A stretch of 14,234 bases of DNA from an uncultured Alphaproteobacteria bacterium (lineage in GTDB: Bacteria; Pseudomonadota; Alphaproteobacteria; Caulobacterales; Caulobacteraceae). Each line of letters begins with the position of its first letter. The stretch's first letter is position 1. Below, piece by piece: positions 7,074-13,981 of this stretch. The notes below the pieces were generated by a model that made no database searches, had not been told where the DNA came from, and saw only the letters and a program-made list of their open reading frames with translations. The stretch is from assembly GCA_903928755.1 (NCBI GenBank), contig CAIYSH010000331.1, positions 1-14,234 of the forward strand, read 5' to 3'. The translations under genes and the position numbers were made by a program.

Positions 7074-9032
7074 ATGGCCAGCCGGGCCTCACCGGAAGAA
7101 ATCTACAATGTCGTCGCAGGCGCGTTCGATGTGGAATTCTACCTGACCATATACGACGACGTCGCCAGGGCGGGGCTGGATCCGATCCGGCATTTCCTGG
7201 ATGAAGGCAGCCGTGAGGGCCGTGATCCGGCTCCCTGGTTCTCGACCCGGGCCTATCTGGAGGCCGTCCCCGAAGCCGCCGCCGACAATCCCTTTTATTT
7301 CTATCTGTCTGCAGGCTGGCGTCTGGGCCAGGCACCGCAGGCCTCCGAATTTGCCTCCGCCCACCTCTGGTCCGCCGCTGATTCGGGCAACAGCCCCGGG
7401 TCAGCACTGCAGAATGGTCTGGCAGACCCGCGCGTGCAGAGGCACGGGTCTCGCCCGGTTGCCGACCCGGCGGCAAGCCCAGACCCCTGGACGGTCGATC
7501 GTGACGTCCTGCTCCAGGTCTTCGACGCAGACTATTACCGCGCCATCTATCCTGACATTGCGGAAGCGGGCATTGATCCTCTGGATCACTTCCTCACGGA
7601 AGGCTGGCGGGAAGGCCGGGCCCCCAGCAGGACGTTTTCGGTGCCCGACTATCTGGAATTCAATCCGGATGTGGCGGCGCTGGGGATCAATCCCTTCCTG
7701 CACTATGTGATCGCTGGCCGGAGCGAGGGTCGGCTCGGGGTTCACGATCTCGGCTTCCGCCATCGCATGCTCGCCCGGCTTCTGACCGTGCCGGAACGCC
7801 AGGCCCACGCACGTAAATTGATGGACGGTTTCACCGCGGATCCACCGTCCGGGCTGGAGGCCTTGGGCCGCCTCGGTTCAGACCTTCACCTGACCTTCAG
7901 TCATGATGACTTCACCGCCAATGTCGGCGGTCTGCAGCTCTGCCTGCAGCGGGAAGCTGCCGGGCTTGCCCGGCTGGGTATCGATCACCTGCACCTCTTT
8001 CCCGTCACGCCCTGGCCGACCCTGAGGCCGGACTCCGTCCCGGGTCTGACCGGTGTCCTGCTGAACGGTGTCCGGCTTGGTGTGTTCAGTGCCAGCCAGA
8101 TTGCCCAGGCACTCCGGAAGGCCGGGGCGGGCGCGGGCCGGACCTTTGCGCTTCACAGCCTGCTGGGTCATTCGGCGACTGAGGTGCTGGACATCCTGAA
8201 AGCCGCCGGGATCCGCAAGGGCCATCTCTGGCTCCACGATTTCACCAGCGTCTGTGCCGGGTTCCATCTGATGCGCAACGACGTCGCCGACTGTGGCGCA
8301 CCGCCGCCGGACAGCCCCGCCTGCAGCATCTGTGTCTATGGCGAGCACAGGCAGGCCCATACTGAGGCCCATGACCGGCTGTTTGCCGCCCTGGATATCA
8401 CCGTCGCGGCCCCTTCGACTTCAGCCTATGCGACCTGGCGCGCCGCTTCGACTGCGCCGGAGGATACCCCCCACATCATCCATCCCCATGCCACCCTGAC
8501 GCCGACCCAGGCATCGACCCCGGCAGGCAGGAAGGCACCGCTCAAGGTCGCCTATGTCGGCATGACCGCCCTCCACAAGGGCTGGGCAGCCTTTGAGGAC
8601 CTGGCAGAGGCCTTTGGCGACGATCCGCGTTATGCCTTCCTGCACCTGGGATCCCGACCCGGGCCCGGTTCGCGGGTGCCCTTCCGCCAGGTTTCGGTCT
8701 CTGCCCAGGGGCCCATGGCCATGCGCGACGCCCTGATGGAAGAGGCGGTTGATGTGGTGGTGCTCTGGTCCCTCTGCCGGGAGACCTTTTCCCTCGCCGC
8801 CCATGAGGCAACCTCAGCCGGGGCCTTCATCCTGACCCATGCTGACAGTGGCAATATCGCGGCCTTTGCCCGGCTTGGGGACTTCGGCCAGGTCCTGGAC
8901 AGCGAGGCGGACCTTGCGGCCCTGTTCAGGAGCGGACAGGTCGCCGAGCATGCCCGCCGGCGCCGCAAACCCATGCTCCATGACCTGACCTTCAGTGAAA
9001 CCACGGCCGACCTGCTGGGGACGGCCCGATGA
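7074..9032 (+). CDS. GT4-type glycosyltransferase with N-terminal 38-residue repeats
   Basis: A 652-residue protein in two parts. Residues 18-90 and 150-225 hold two pairs of a 38-residue repeat (units begin at Phe18, Phe56, Phe150 and Phe188) of the pattern FDxxYYLxxxPDVAxxGxDP followed by LxHYLxxGxxEGRxP; a Pro/Ala-rich linker separates the pairs. From about 270 a GT-B fold follows. LTFSHDDFTANVGGLQLCL (273-291) is the N-terminal glycine-containing loop, and LKVAYVGMTALHKGW (490-504) opens the C-terminal Rossmann domain. ETFSLAAHE (570-578) is the E-x7-E motif of family GT4. Cys394, Cys407, Cys417 and Cys420 lie close together and could bind zinc. The ATG at 7074 has AGGGA eight bases upstream. 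The TGA overlaps the next gene by 4 bases. The enzyme probably builds a surface polysaccharide in the cytoplasm; donor and acceptor are unknown. Confidence 0.87.
   Translation: MASRASPEEIYNVVAGAFDVEFYLTIYDDVARAGLDPIRHFLDEGSREGRDPAPWFSTRAYLEAVPEAAADNPFYFYLSAGWRLGQAPQASEFASAHLWSAADSGNSPGSALQNGLADPRVQRHGSRPVADPAASPDPWTVDRDVLLQVFDADYYRAIYPDIAEAGIDPLDHFLTEGWREGRAPSRTFSVPDYLEFNPDVAALGINPFLHYVIAGRSEGRLGVHDLGFRHRMLARLLTVPERQAHARKLMDGFTADPPSGLEALGRLGSDLHLTFSHDDFTANVGGLQLCLQREAAGLARLGIDHLHLFPVTPWPTLRPDSVPGLTGVLLNGVRLGVFSASQIAQALRKAGAGAGRTFALHSLLGHSATEVLDILKAAGIRKGHLWLHDFTSVCAGFHLMRNDVADCGAPPPDSPACSICVYGEHRQAHTEAHDRLFAALDITVAAPSTSAYATWRAASTAPEDTPHIIHPHATLTPTQASTPAGRKAPLKVAYVGMTALHKGWAAFEDLAEAFGDDPRYAFLHLGSRPGPGSRVPFRQVSVSAQGPMAMRDALMEEAVDVVVLWSLCRETFSLAAHEATSAGAFILTHADSGNIAAFARLGDFGQVLDSEADLAALFRSGQVAEHARRRRKPMLHDLTFSETTADLLGTAR
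7125..7343 (+). repeat. First pair of 38-residue protein repeats in the GT4 gene
   Basis: The encoded units begin at Phe18 and Phe56, exactly 38 residues apart. The first is near-consensus (FDVEFYL, GLDPIRHFL, EGRDP). The second is diverged but keeps the Phe, YL, NPF and G anchors. Confidence 0.8.
7521..7739 (+). repeat. Second pair of 38-residue protein repeats in the GT4 gene
   Basis: The units begin at Phe150 and Phe188, again 38 residues apart. Both keep YPDI/NPDV, DPL/NPF, H(F/Y) and EGR anchors, so this pair is better conserved than the first. Confidence 0.85.
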
Positions 9033-10066
9033 AGGTTCTCGTCTATTCCAGCTTTACCTTTTCCTATCTGAATCGCGCCCGGGTTCTGTTCGGGACCCTG
9101 CGCAGGTTCCATCCCGACTGGGAGCTGGTGGGACTGATCACCGACCGCCCGCCCAAGGGTTTCCAGTTCGACGTCAAGGATGAGCCCTTTGACCGGGTGG
9201 TCTATGCCCAGGACCTGGGGATCGCGAACTTCCAATCCTGGCTGTTCCGCCACGACATCATCGAGGTCTGCACGGCGGTGAAGGGGCCCTTCATCCATCA
9301 GGCCTGCTCAGGCGATGCCGATGTGGTCATGTATCTGGACCCTGACACGGCCCTGCTGGCCCCCCTGGACCCGCTGGTCGACTGGCTGCGGACTGACGAG
9401 ATCCTGCTGACCCCGCACCTGATCGATCCGAACCAGGACCGCGCGGCCATTCTGGACAATGACCTGTCGGCTTCCCGGACCGGGATCTTCAATCTTGGCT
9501 TCGTGGCCATCCGCACCCGGGGGGAGGGAGCCCGCTTTGCCAGGTGGTGGAATGACCGCCTGCTGGAATACTGTTTCGACGACATTCCCCGCGGCCTGTT
9601 CGTGGATCAGCGGTGGTGCGATCACGTTCCGGCCCTGTTCGACAAGGTCAAGGTCGTCCGGGACCCCGGCTATAACGTTGCCAGCTGGAACCTCTCGACC
9701 CGAAAGCTTTCAGTCGGCAAGGACGGTGCCATTACCGTCAATGGCGCACCCCTGAGGTTCTGGCACTTCACCAAGCTGGGCCCGACCGGCGATGTCATGA
9801 CCAAGCGCTATGCCGGCGACAACTATCCGGTCTACGAGATCTGGCGCTGGTACAAATCGCAGATTGCCCGGGTCACTGACCCGCGGATTCCAGACCGCTA
9901 CTGGGCCTATGACCACTATGACGACGGGTCAAGGATCGCCAAGGCGCACCGGGTGCTCTATCGCGAGCGCAGCGACCTGCAGGAAGCCTTCCCCGACCCC
10001 TTCTCCACCCGGGGCGGCGGATTCCGTGCCTGGCTGGTCGCCGAGGGATTGCTGGACCATGGCTAG
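9029..10066 (+). CDS. GT-A-like glycosyltransferase with DPD motif
   Basis: A 345-residue cytoplasmic protein. It begins directly with a strand, MKVLVYSSFTFSYLNRA, and YLDPDTALLAPL (102-113) carries the DXD-type metal and nucleotide-sugar site (Asp104, Asp106) in the position typical of GT8-like and related retaining GT-A enzymes. GIFNLGFVAIR (152-162) and FVDQRWCD (191-198) match the conserved acceptor/product-side segments of that fold, and RFWHFTKLGP (243-252) resembles the C-terminal H-F motif that closes the metal site. The exact family is not certain. The ATG overlaps the GT4 stop (ATGA), and the 3' end overlaps the repeat-protein gene by 8 bases, so the three form one translationally coupled unit. 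It probably adds a sugar to the same glycan as the GT4. Confidence 0.84.
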   Translation: MKVLVYSSFTFSYLNRARVLFGTLRRFHPDWELVGLITDRPPKGFQFDVKDEPFDRVVYAQDLGIANFQSWLFRHDIIEVCTAVKGPFIHQACSGDADVVMYLDPDTALLAPLDPLVDWLRTDEILLTPHLIDPNQDRAAILDNDLSASRTGIFNLGFVAIRTRGEGARFARWWNDRLLEYCFDDIPRGLFVDQRWCDHVPALFDKVKVVRDPGYNVASWNLSTRKLSVGKDGAITVNGAPLRFWHFTKLGPTGDVMTKRYAGDNYPVYEIWRWYKSQIARVTDPRIPDRYWAYDHYDDGSRIAKAHRVLYRERSDLQEAFPDPFSTRGGGFRAWLVAEGLLDHG

Positions 10067-11195
10067 ACAGAAGGCCTTAGGCAAGACGCCGGAAACCCTG
10101 CAGGACAAGCTCGAAGTCCTGGCCGCCCGGCAGTCGGCCCTGCATGCCGAGGTGCAGCGGGCCAGGACCTCCGAGGCCATCAGCGCTCAGCGGCTGGGCA
10201 GTGCCCTGGTCGAGGCCCTTGCCGCGAAGGCCCGGGCAGATCTCCGGGCCATCGACGTCGGCTGGACCCGGTATCTCGCGGCCGTGAAGCACCATCTCCG
10301 CCCTGACCGCCGCAACCGGATCCGTCGGGGGCTGGAGCTGGCCCTGGCCCGTCTGGGGCCGCTCGGTGGCCGCTTGATCCTCAGGCTTTCCGGCCTGGTT
10401 GCCCCGGGCAGTGACGCCCCCCCCTTCGACCCGGCCTGGTATCTCGGGGAAAATCCGGATGTCGGACGCTCTGGGCTCGATCCTCTTGTCCACTATCTGG
10501 TGTTTGGCGGTCAGGAGGGCAGGGCACCCCATCCCCTGTTCGACGTCGCCTTTTACCACCGACAGGCTCCCGACCTCGGGTCCACGGGTCTGACCCCGCT
10601 GGCGCACTATGTCCGGTTCGGCTTTGCCCGGGGGCTCAGCACTCACCCGCTGTTCGACGTCAGATACTATGTCGCCCAGGCCCCGGAGCTGGCCGCTACG
10701 GCGGAATACCCCCTGCAGCATTACCTTCGGGTCGGTGCGGCGCGGGACCTGGTCCCCAGCCGCCTGTTCCAGCCCCTCTATTATCGTCAGCAGGCAGGCC
10801 CTGAGGCCCAGGTGTCCAACCCCCTGCTGCACTATGTCCAGCGCGGCGCGGCCATGGGGGTGCGGCCCAATCCGCTGTTTGACCCGGCCTGGTTCAGGGC
10901 GCTCCATCCCGACATCGGCCGCAGTGAACCCCTGGCCTTTTATCTGGCCCATGGGGCTGAGGGGCAGTTGAACCCCGGCCCGTGGTTCGATGCCGCCGCC
11001 TATCTGCAGAGGCGGGCCGAGCCCCGTCTGACCCGTCTTGATCCCCTCTCAGACTATCTGGCGGGCGGAGCCTGGACCTCGCCGGGGGCCGCGCCGGAGC
11101 TGTCGCCCCTGGCCTTTGTCATCGCCCATCCCGAGGCCGCCGTCCGGGGGCTGACGCCGCTGGAACACTGGGCCAGCCGCGGTCAGACGGGCTGA
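10059..11195 (+). CDS. Stand-alone 38-residue repeat protein, no enzyme domain
   Basis: A 378-residue protein of unknown function. Residues 1-65 are helical and charged (coiled-coil-like), and 80-116 are basic then hydrophobic, possibly membrane-associating. From Phe123 to the end come seven tandem copies of the repeat seen in the neighbouring GT4. Units begin at 123, 161, 199, 237, 274, 310 and about 348, giving periods of 38, 38, 38, 37, 36 and 38. The pattern is F-D-x-x-(Y/W/F)-(Y/L/F), then P(D/E), then PLxHY, then G, then PL. The last copy is short and the protein ends there without a catalytic domain. The frame is open upstream to 9810 inside the previous gene, but the ATG at 10059 gives an 8-base overlap with the preceding stop and a GAGGGA upstream, so I place the start there. 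A scaffold for the glycosyltransferases is a reasonable guess; a GT that lost its catalytic domain is the alternative. Confidence 0.78.
   Translation: MARQKALGKTPETLQDKLEVLAARQSALHAEVQRARTSEAISAQRLGSALVEALAAKARADLRAIDVGWTRYLAAVKHHLRPDRRNRIRRGLELALARLGPLGGRLILRLSGLVAPGSDAPPFDPAWYLGENPDVGRSGLDPLVHYLVFGGQEGRAPHPLFDVAFYHRQAPDLGSTGLTPLAHYVRFGFARGLSTHPLFDVRYYVAQAPELAATAEYPLQHYLRVGAARDLVPSRLFQPLYYRQQAGPEAQVSNPLLHYVQRGAAMGVRPNPLFDPAWFRALHPDIGRSEPLAFYLAHGAEGQLNPGPWFDAAAYLQRRAEPRLTRLDPLSDYLAGGAWTSPGAAPELSPLAFVIAHPEAAVRGLTPLEHWASRGQTG
10425..11192 (+). repeat. Seven tandem 38-residue (114-base) protein repeats
   Basis: Phe-initiated units of 36-38 residues run to the end of the protein. The Phe-Asp, Pro-Asp/Glu, Pro-Leu-x-His-Tyr and Gly anchors recur in most units, but DNA identity between units is low, so they are ancient rather than recently amplified. 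The first unit (FDPAWYL, ENPDV, GLDPLVHYL, EGRAP) is nearest consensus. Confidence 0.85.
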
Positions 11196-11977
11196 AGTCC
11201 GGCCTCTGCGCCGAACAGCAGCGGGGCCAGCTGGCCGCAGACCGCCTGGTAATAGCCCGGCACATAGTGAAACGGGCTCAGCCCCCACTGATGGTTTTCG
11301 TCGGCAATCACCTGATCATCCGGGGCTGCCACCACCAGCGCCGCGGGAAACTGTGTCAGGAAGTCAGCCTCATACTGCCGCAGCAGGGCATTGTGCGCCG
11401 GTCGCGAGGCGAAGTGTCCGGCCATGATTTCGAGGGAGGTTTCCAGATCCGCCATCCCGCCCCGGGCCGTGCGATAGCGGTCGGCCCAGTGGGCCCGGTG
11501 CAGGATGACCTGCGCCTCCCGCAGGGGGGTCAGGGCCAGGAAGGCCGCCATTTCCGCCAGACCCTGCCGCCACAGCAGGCCGGCCCCTTCCGACAGGCGC
11601 GGGATCCGGCGGGCTTCGGACAGGGCGGGCTGGGCCAGATAGCCGCTGACCTCCAGCTCCCAGCTGTGGGTCACCAGGCCAGGCCCGGCGGCCAGCAGGT
11701 CGAACCGCTCGTCAATGAAGTCGAAAATGATGTGGGTTGGCCGGTGGCGGACCAGGGCGGCCAGGGTCGACTTGGTCAGGTCGGCCACCACCGCATTGTG
11801 CGTATGGCGCTTGAGGGGCGGGGGGGGCTCGGGGGCCACATCGATCCGGCCGGGGGCCTCGGCAAACAGGCTCGGCAGGGAGGTCCGGGCCACATAAAGC
11901 AGGTCAAAGGGGTCCTTGCCCATATATGGCCACAAGTCCCGCGTTATGCAGCTTCCGATGATCGCAACCCTGGACAC
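11183..11977 (-). CDS. DUF6270-like protein, SGNH-hydrolase-like motifs
   Basis: A 264-residue protein. It opens with a strand and VAIIGSCITRD (4-14), which places a GSC motif where SGNH/GDSL hydrolases carry the nucleophile block. DLTKSTLAALV and FDFIDERFDLL (85-95) follow, then ILHRAHWADRY (158-168), and near the C-terminus DENHQWGLSPFHYV (226-239). The Asp/His pair there could be the remaining catalytic residues. I recognise this arrangement as DUF6270, a family found in capsule and surface-polysaccharide loci; assignment is from memory of motifs. The role could be adding or removing an acyl or other non-sugar group. The frame is open to a TTG at 12010, but the GTG at 11977 has GGGAGG nine bases upstream and removes a basic leader, so I start there. 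Its 3' end overlaps the end of the repeat-protein gene by 13 bases, tail to tail. No signal peptide is visible. Confidence 0.8.
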   Translation of the reverse strand: MSRVAIIGSCITRDLWPYMGKDPFDLLYVARTSLPSLFAEAPGRIDVAPEPPPPLKRHTHNAVVADLTKSTLAALVRHRPTHIIFDFIDERFDLLAAGPGLVTHSWELEVSGYLAQPALSEARRIPRLSEGAGLLWRQGLAEMAAFLALTPLREAQVILHRAHWADRYRTARGGMADLETSLEIMAGHFASRPAHNALLRQYEADFLTQFPAALVVAAPDDQVIADENHQWGLSPFHYVPGYYQAVCGQLAPLLFGAEAGLQPV

Positions 11978-11986
11978 CTGTCGACG

Positions 11987-11992
11987 CCTCCC
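11987..11992 (-). promoter_or_regulatory. Strong ribosome-binding site that fixes the DUF6270-like start
   Basis: GGGAGG on the minus strand lies 9 bases before the GTG at 11977. It sits inside the coding sequence if the longer TTG start is used, which argues for the GTG. Confidence 0.65.
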
Positions 11993-12058
11993 GCTTCTGC
12001 CCCGGCTCAAGCTACCGCAATTTCACAGGACGGGAATGCAGACGCGCCCTGAATTCCC

Positions 12059-12078
12059 GGCCAGGGCGAGCCCTGGCC
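12059..12078. repeat. Perfect 8-base-pair inverted repeat, 4-base loop
   Basis: GGCCAGGG and CCCTGGCC flank a CGAG loop. There is no T-run on either side, so it is not a standard terminator. It lies in the divergent region between the DUF6270-like gene and the type I secretion gene, 14 bases upstream of a TTGACA box. It could be an operator or a leader-RNA hairpin of the leftward transcript. Confidence 0.5.
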
Positions 12079-12092
12079 CCCGTCCGGTCGGA

Positions 12093-12121
12093 TTGACATC
12101 AGGACCGGGCGCAATCATTTG
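12093..12121 (+). promoter_or_regulatory. Possible promoter for the type I secretion genes
   Basis: A perfect TTGACA (12093-12098) is followed 17 bases later by CATTTG (12116-12121), a poor -10 box. Position upstream of the secretion operon supports the idea. The alphaproteobacterial -10 consensus differs from the enterobacterial one, so the match is only suggestive. Confidence 0.35.
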
Positions 12122-12204
12122 TCGCGTGTTTTCAGCCTTTCCGGTAAGAAAAATCGTCCAGGCTCGCGCCGGCTTGGAATTCATTCACGATATTTGGCGA
12201 TGGT

Positions 12205-12231
12205 CCCTCGACCCCTCGAGGGCGGATTTTT
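12205..12231 (+). terminator. Terminator-like hairpin in the leader of the type I secretion operon
   Basis: CCCTCGA (12205-12211) and TCGAGGG (12216-12222) form a 7-base-pair stem with a CCCC loop, followed after four bases by five T residues (12227-12231). This resembles a short intrinsic terminator, yet it lies just 20 bases before the ATG of the secretion ABC gene and downstream of the putative promoter. It could act as an attenuator, or block read-through from upstream if the real promoter is elsewhere. Confidence 0.4.
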
Positions 12232-12250
12232 GCAGGACGGCGCACGGCGC

Positions 12251-13981
12251 ATGAAAATCTTCAATCCGTTGGCAGCCCAGCCTGACAATCCCCTGACCCG
12301 GTCGATCAAGGAGGGTTACAGCCCCCTGCTGTTTGCCTTCGGCTTCAGCCTGGCGTCGAACCTGCTCTATCTCGCCCTGCCGCTCTACACCTTCCACATC
12401 TATGGCGGGGTCATGACCAGTGGCAGCATCGAGACCCTGCTGGTCATCACGGTCGGGGTCCTGCTGGCCTTTGTCATGTCCGGGGTCATCGACCATTACC
12501 GCGCCAAGGTGCTGATCAATTATGGCGTCCTGATGGACCAGAGGGTGTCGGGCCATGTCTTTGCCGCCCTGTTCCAGAGCAATATGGCCGGTACCACCCA
12601 GGCCAAGTCCCAGGCCATGCGCGACCTCGACACCTTCCGGCAGATGCTGACGGGGTCGGCCTTCGGCGTGGTCTTCGACCTGCCCTGGCTGCCGCTCTAT
12701 ATGGGCATTCTGTTCGTGATCGACCCCCTGGTGGGCGTGGTGACCCTGCTGGGCGCGGCCCTGCTGTTCGGGATTGCCGTCCTGCAGGACCAGGTCACCC
12801 GTCCGTCCCTGAAAGAGGCCAATGAGGCCGCCATCAAGTCCTATGGCTTCACCGATGCGGCCCTGCGCAATATCGAGGCCGTCCGCGCCATGGGCATGGT
12901 CGAGGCCCTGGGCAATCGCTGGGCGGGCTTCCGCCAGACCACCATGGACCGCAGTTCCGTGGCCTCTGACCGCGCCAGCCTGCTGTCCAACTATACCAAG
13001 TTCGCCCGTCAGGGCATCCAGGTGCTGATCATCGCCATCGGGGCCTATCTGGTCATCGAGGGCAAGATCAATTCCGGCCTGCTGTTTGCCAACATGATCC
13101 TCACCGCCCGGGCGCTTCAGCCCATCGAGCGGCTGGTCGGCTCCTGGGATCCGCTGATGAACGGCACCCGGGCCTATGACCGCCTGATGAAGATCTTCGA
13201 GGGCTACCGCCCGGCCAGTGTCTCGGGCACCACCCTGCCCAGGGCCAAGGGTCAGGTCTCGGTCGAGGGGGTCAATTTCGCGCCGCCCGGGGCCAACCGC
13301 TTCATCCTGCTGGGCGTGAACTTCCGGGTCGAGGCCGGGGAAATGCTGGGCATCATCGGTCCATCCGGGGCCGGCAAGTCCACCCTGGCCCGGCTGCTGG
13401 TCGGCATCTATCCCCCCACCAACGGCACGGTCCGCCTGGACGGGGCCGATGTCTCCACCTGGGACCGCACCGATTTCGGCCGCAATGTCGGCTATCTGCC
13501 CCAGGATACCGAGCTGTTCTCCGGCACCATCCGCGACAACATCGCCCGGTTCCGCAGCGATGTGTCCGACGAGGATGTCATCTGGGCCGCCCAGGTGGCC
13601 GGGATCCACCAGCTGATCCTGCGCCTGCCCAATGGCTATGACACCGATCTGGGCGATACCGGCCAGGCCCTGTCGGCCGGTCAGCGCCAGCGGGTCGGCC
13701 TGGCCCGGGCCCTGCTGGGCAAGACCCGGCTGATCGTCCTGGATGAACCCAATGCCAGCCTCGATGCCGAAGGCGAGGAGGCCCTGATGCAGGCCCTTGA
13801 AACCCTGAAAGCCAGCGGGGCCACCATTATCGTGGTCTCCCACAAGCCGACCATCTTCCGGTCTGCCGACAAGATGCTGGTCATGCGCGACGGCAAGATG
13901 GAGCTGTTCGGCCCCCGGGATGCGGTCATGGCCAAGGTCTCCCCGCCGCCGGCCCTGCGCGCCGTGGAGGCCGGACGGTGA
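12251..13981 (+). CDS. Type I secretion ABC transporter (PrtD/RsaD family)
   Basis: A 576-residue inner-membrane protein with an N-terminal transmembrane domain (helices around 25-48, 62-82, 140-158, 160-178, 255-270, 274-290) and a C-terminal ATPase. Walker A is GPSGAGKS (370-377), the Q-loop is in YLPQDTELFSGT (415-426), the signature is LSAGQ (474-478, canonical LSGGQ), Walker B is LIVLDEP (494-500) and the switch His is H531. The order and the LPQDxELFSGT segment match PrtD, HasD and Caulobacter RsaD, and the length matches RsaD (about 578). There is no N-terminal C39 peptidase-like domain as in HlyB/LapB, so the substrate would be a C-terminal-signal protein such as an RTX protease or S-layer protein. 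The ATG at 12251 gives the family length; AGGA lies 13 bases upstream, a long spacing, so the start is moderately sure. It overlaps the adaptor gene by GTGA. Confidence 0.9.
   Translation: MKIFNPLAAQPDNPLTRSIKEGYSPLLFAFGFSLASNLLYLALPLYTFHIYGGVMTSGSIETLLVITVGVLLAFVMSGVIDHYRAKVLINYGVLMDQRVSGHVFAALFQSNMAGTTQAKSQAMRDLDTFRQMLTGSAFGVVFDLPWLPLYMGILFVIDPLVGVVTLLGAALLFGIAVLQDQVTRPSLKEANEAAIKSYGFTDAALRNIEAVRAMGMVEALGNRWAGFRQTTMDRSSVASDRASLLSNYTKFARQGIQVLIIAIGAYLVIEGKINSGLLFANMILTARALQPIERLVGSWDPLMNGTRAYDRLMKIFEGYRPASVSGTTLPRAKGQVSVEGVNFAPPGANRFILLGVNFRVEAGEMLGIIGPSGAGKSTLARLLVGIYPPTNGTVRLDGADVSTWDRTDFGRNVGYLPQDTELFSGTIRDNIARFRSDVSDEDVIWAAQVAGIHQLILRLPNGYDTDLGDTGQALSAGQRQRVGLARALLGKTRLIVLDEPNASLDAEGEEALMQALETLKASGATIIVVSHKPTIFRSADKMLVMRDGKMELFGPRDAVMAKVSPPPALRAVEAGR

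Larger units (their letters stand above)
11978..12250. promoter_or_regulatory. Divergent intergenic region, DUF6270-like gene to type I secretion operon
   Basis: This 273-base region is the longest non-coding stretch in the window. It holds the ribosome-binding site of the leftward gene (11987-11992), the 12059-12078 palindrome, the TTGACA box and the 12205-12231 terminator-like hairpin. A frame open from TTG 12119 into the ABC gene exists, but its 44 extra residues look non-coding (basic, no family similarity seen). Confidence 0.5.

Noticed and set aside
9810..10058. Upstream extension of the repeat-protein frame into the previous gene
   Set aside because: It would overlap the DPD glycosyltransferase by about 250 bases and its translation has no domain-like pattern. 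The ATG at 10059 with an 8-base overlap is more natural.
10425..11192. Tandem DNA repeat or CRISPR-like array
   Set aside because: The periodicity is at protein level. Units vary in length (108-114 bases) and share little exact DNA identity, with no spacers.
12119..12250. N-terminal extension of the secretion ABC transporter from a TTG
   Set aside because: It adds 44 basic residues without family precedent, and the hairpin with T-run at 12205-12231 would lie inside coding. ATG 12251 gives the usual length.
12185..13843. Long minus-strand open frame (552 codons) inside the secretion ABC gene
   Set aside because: Composition is Gly/Asp/Gln/His-rich and repetitive, mirroring codon bias of the opposite strand. 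The plus-strand frame has all ABC ATPase motifs in order.
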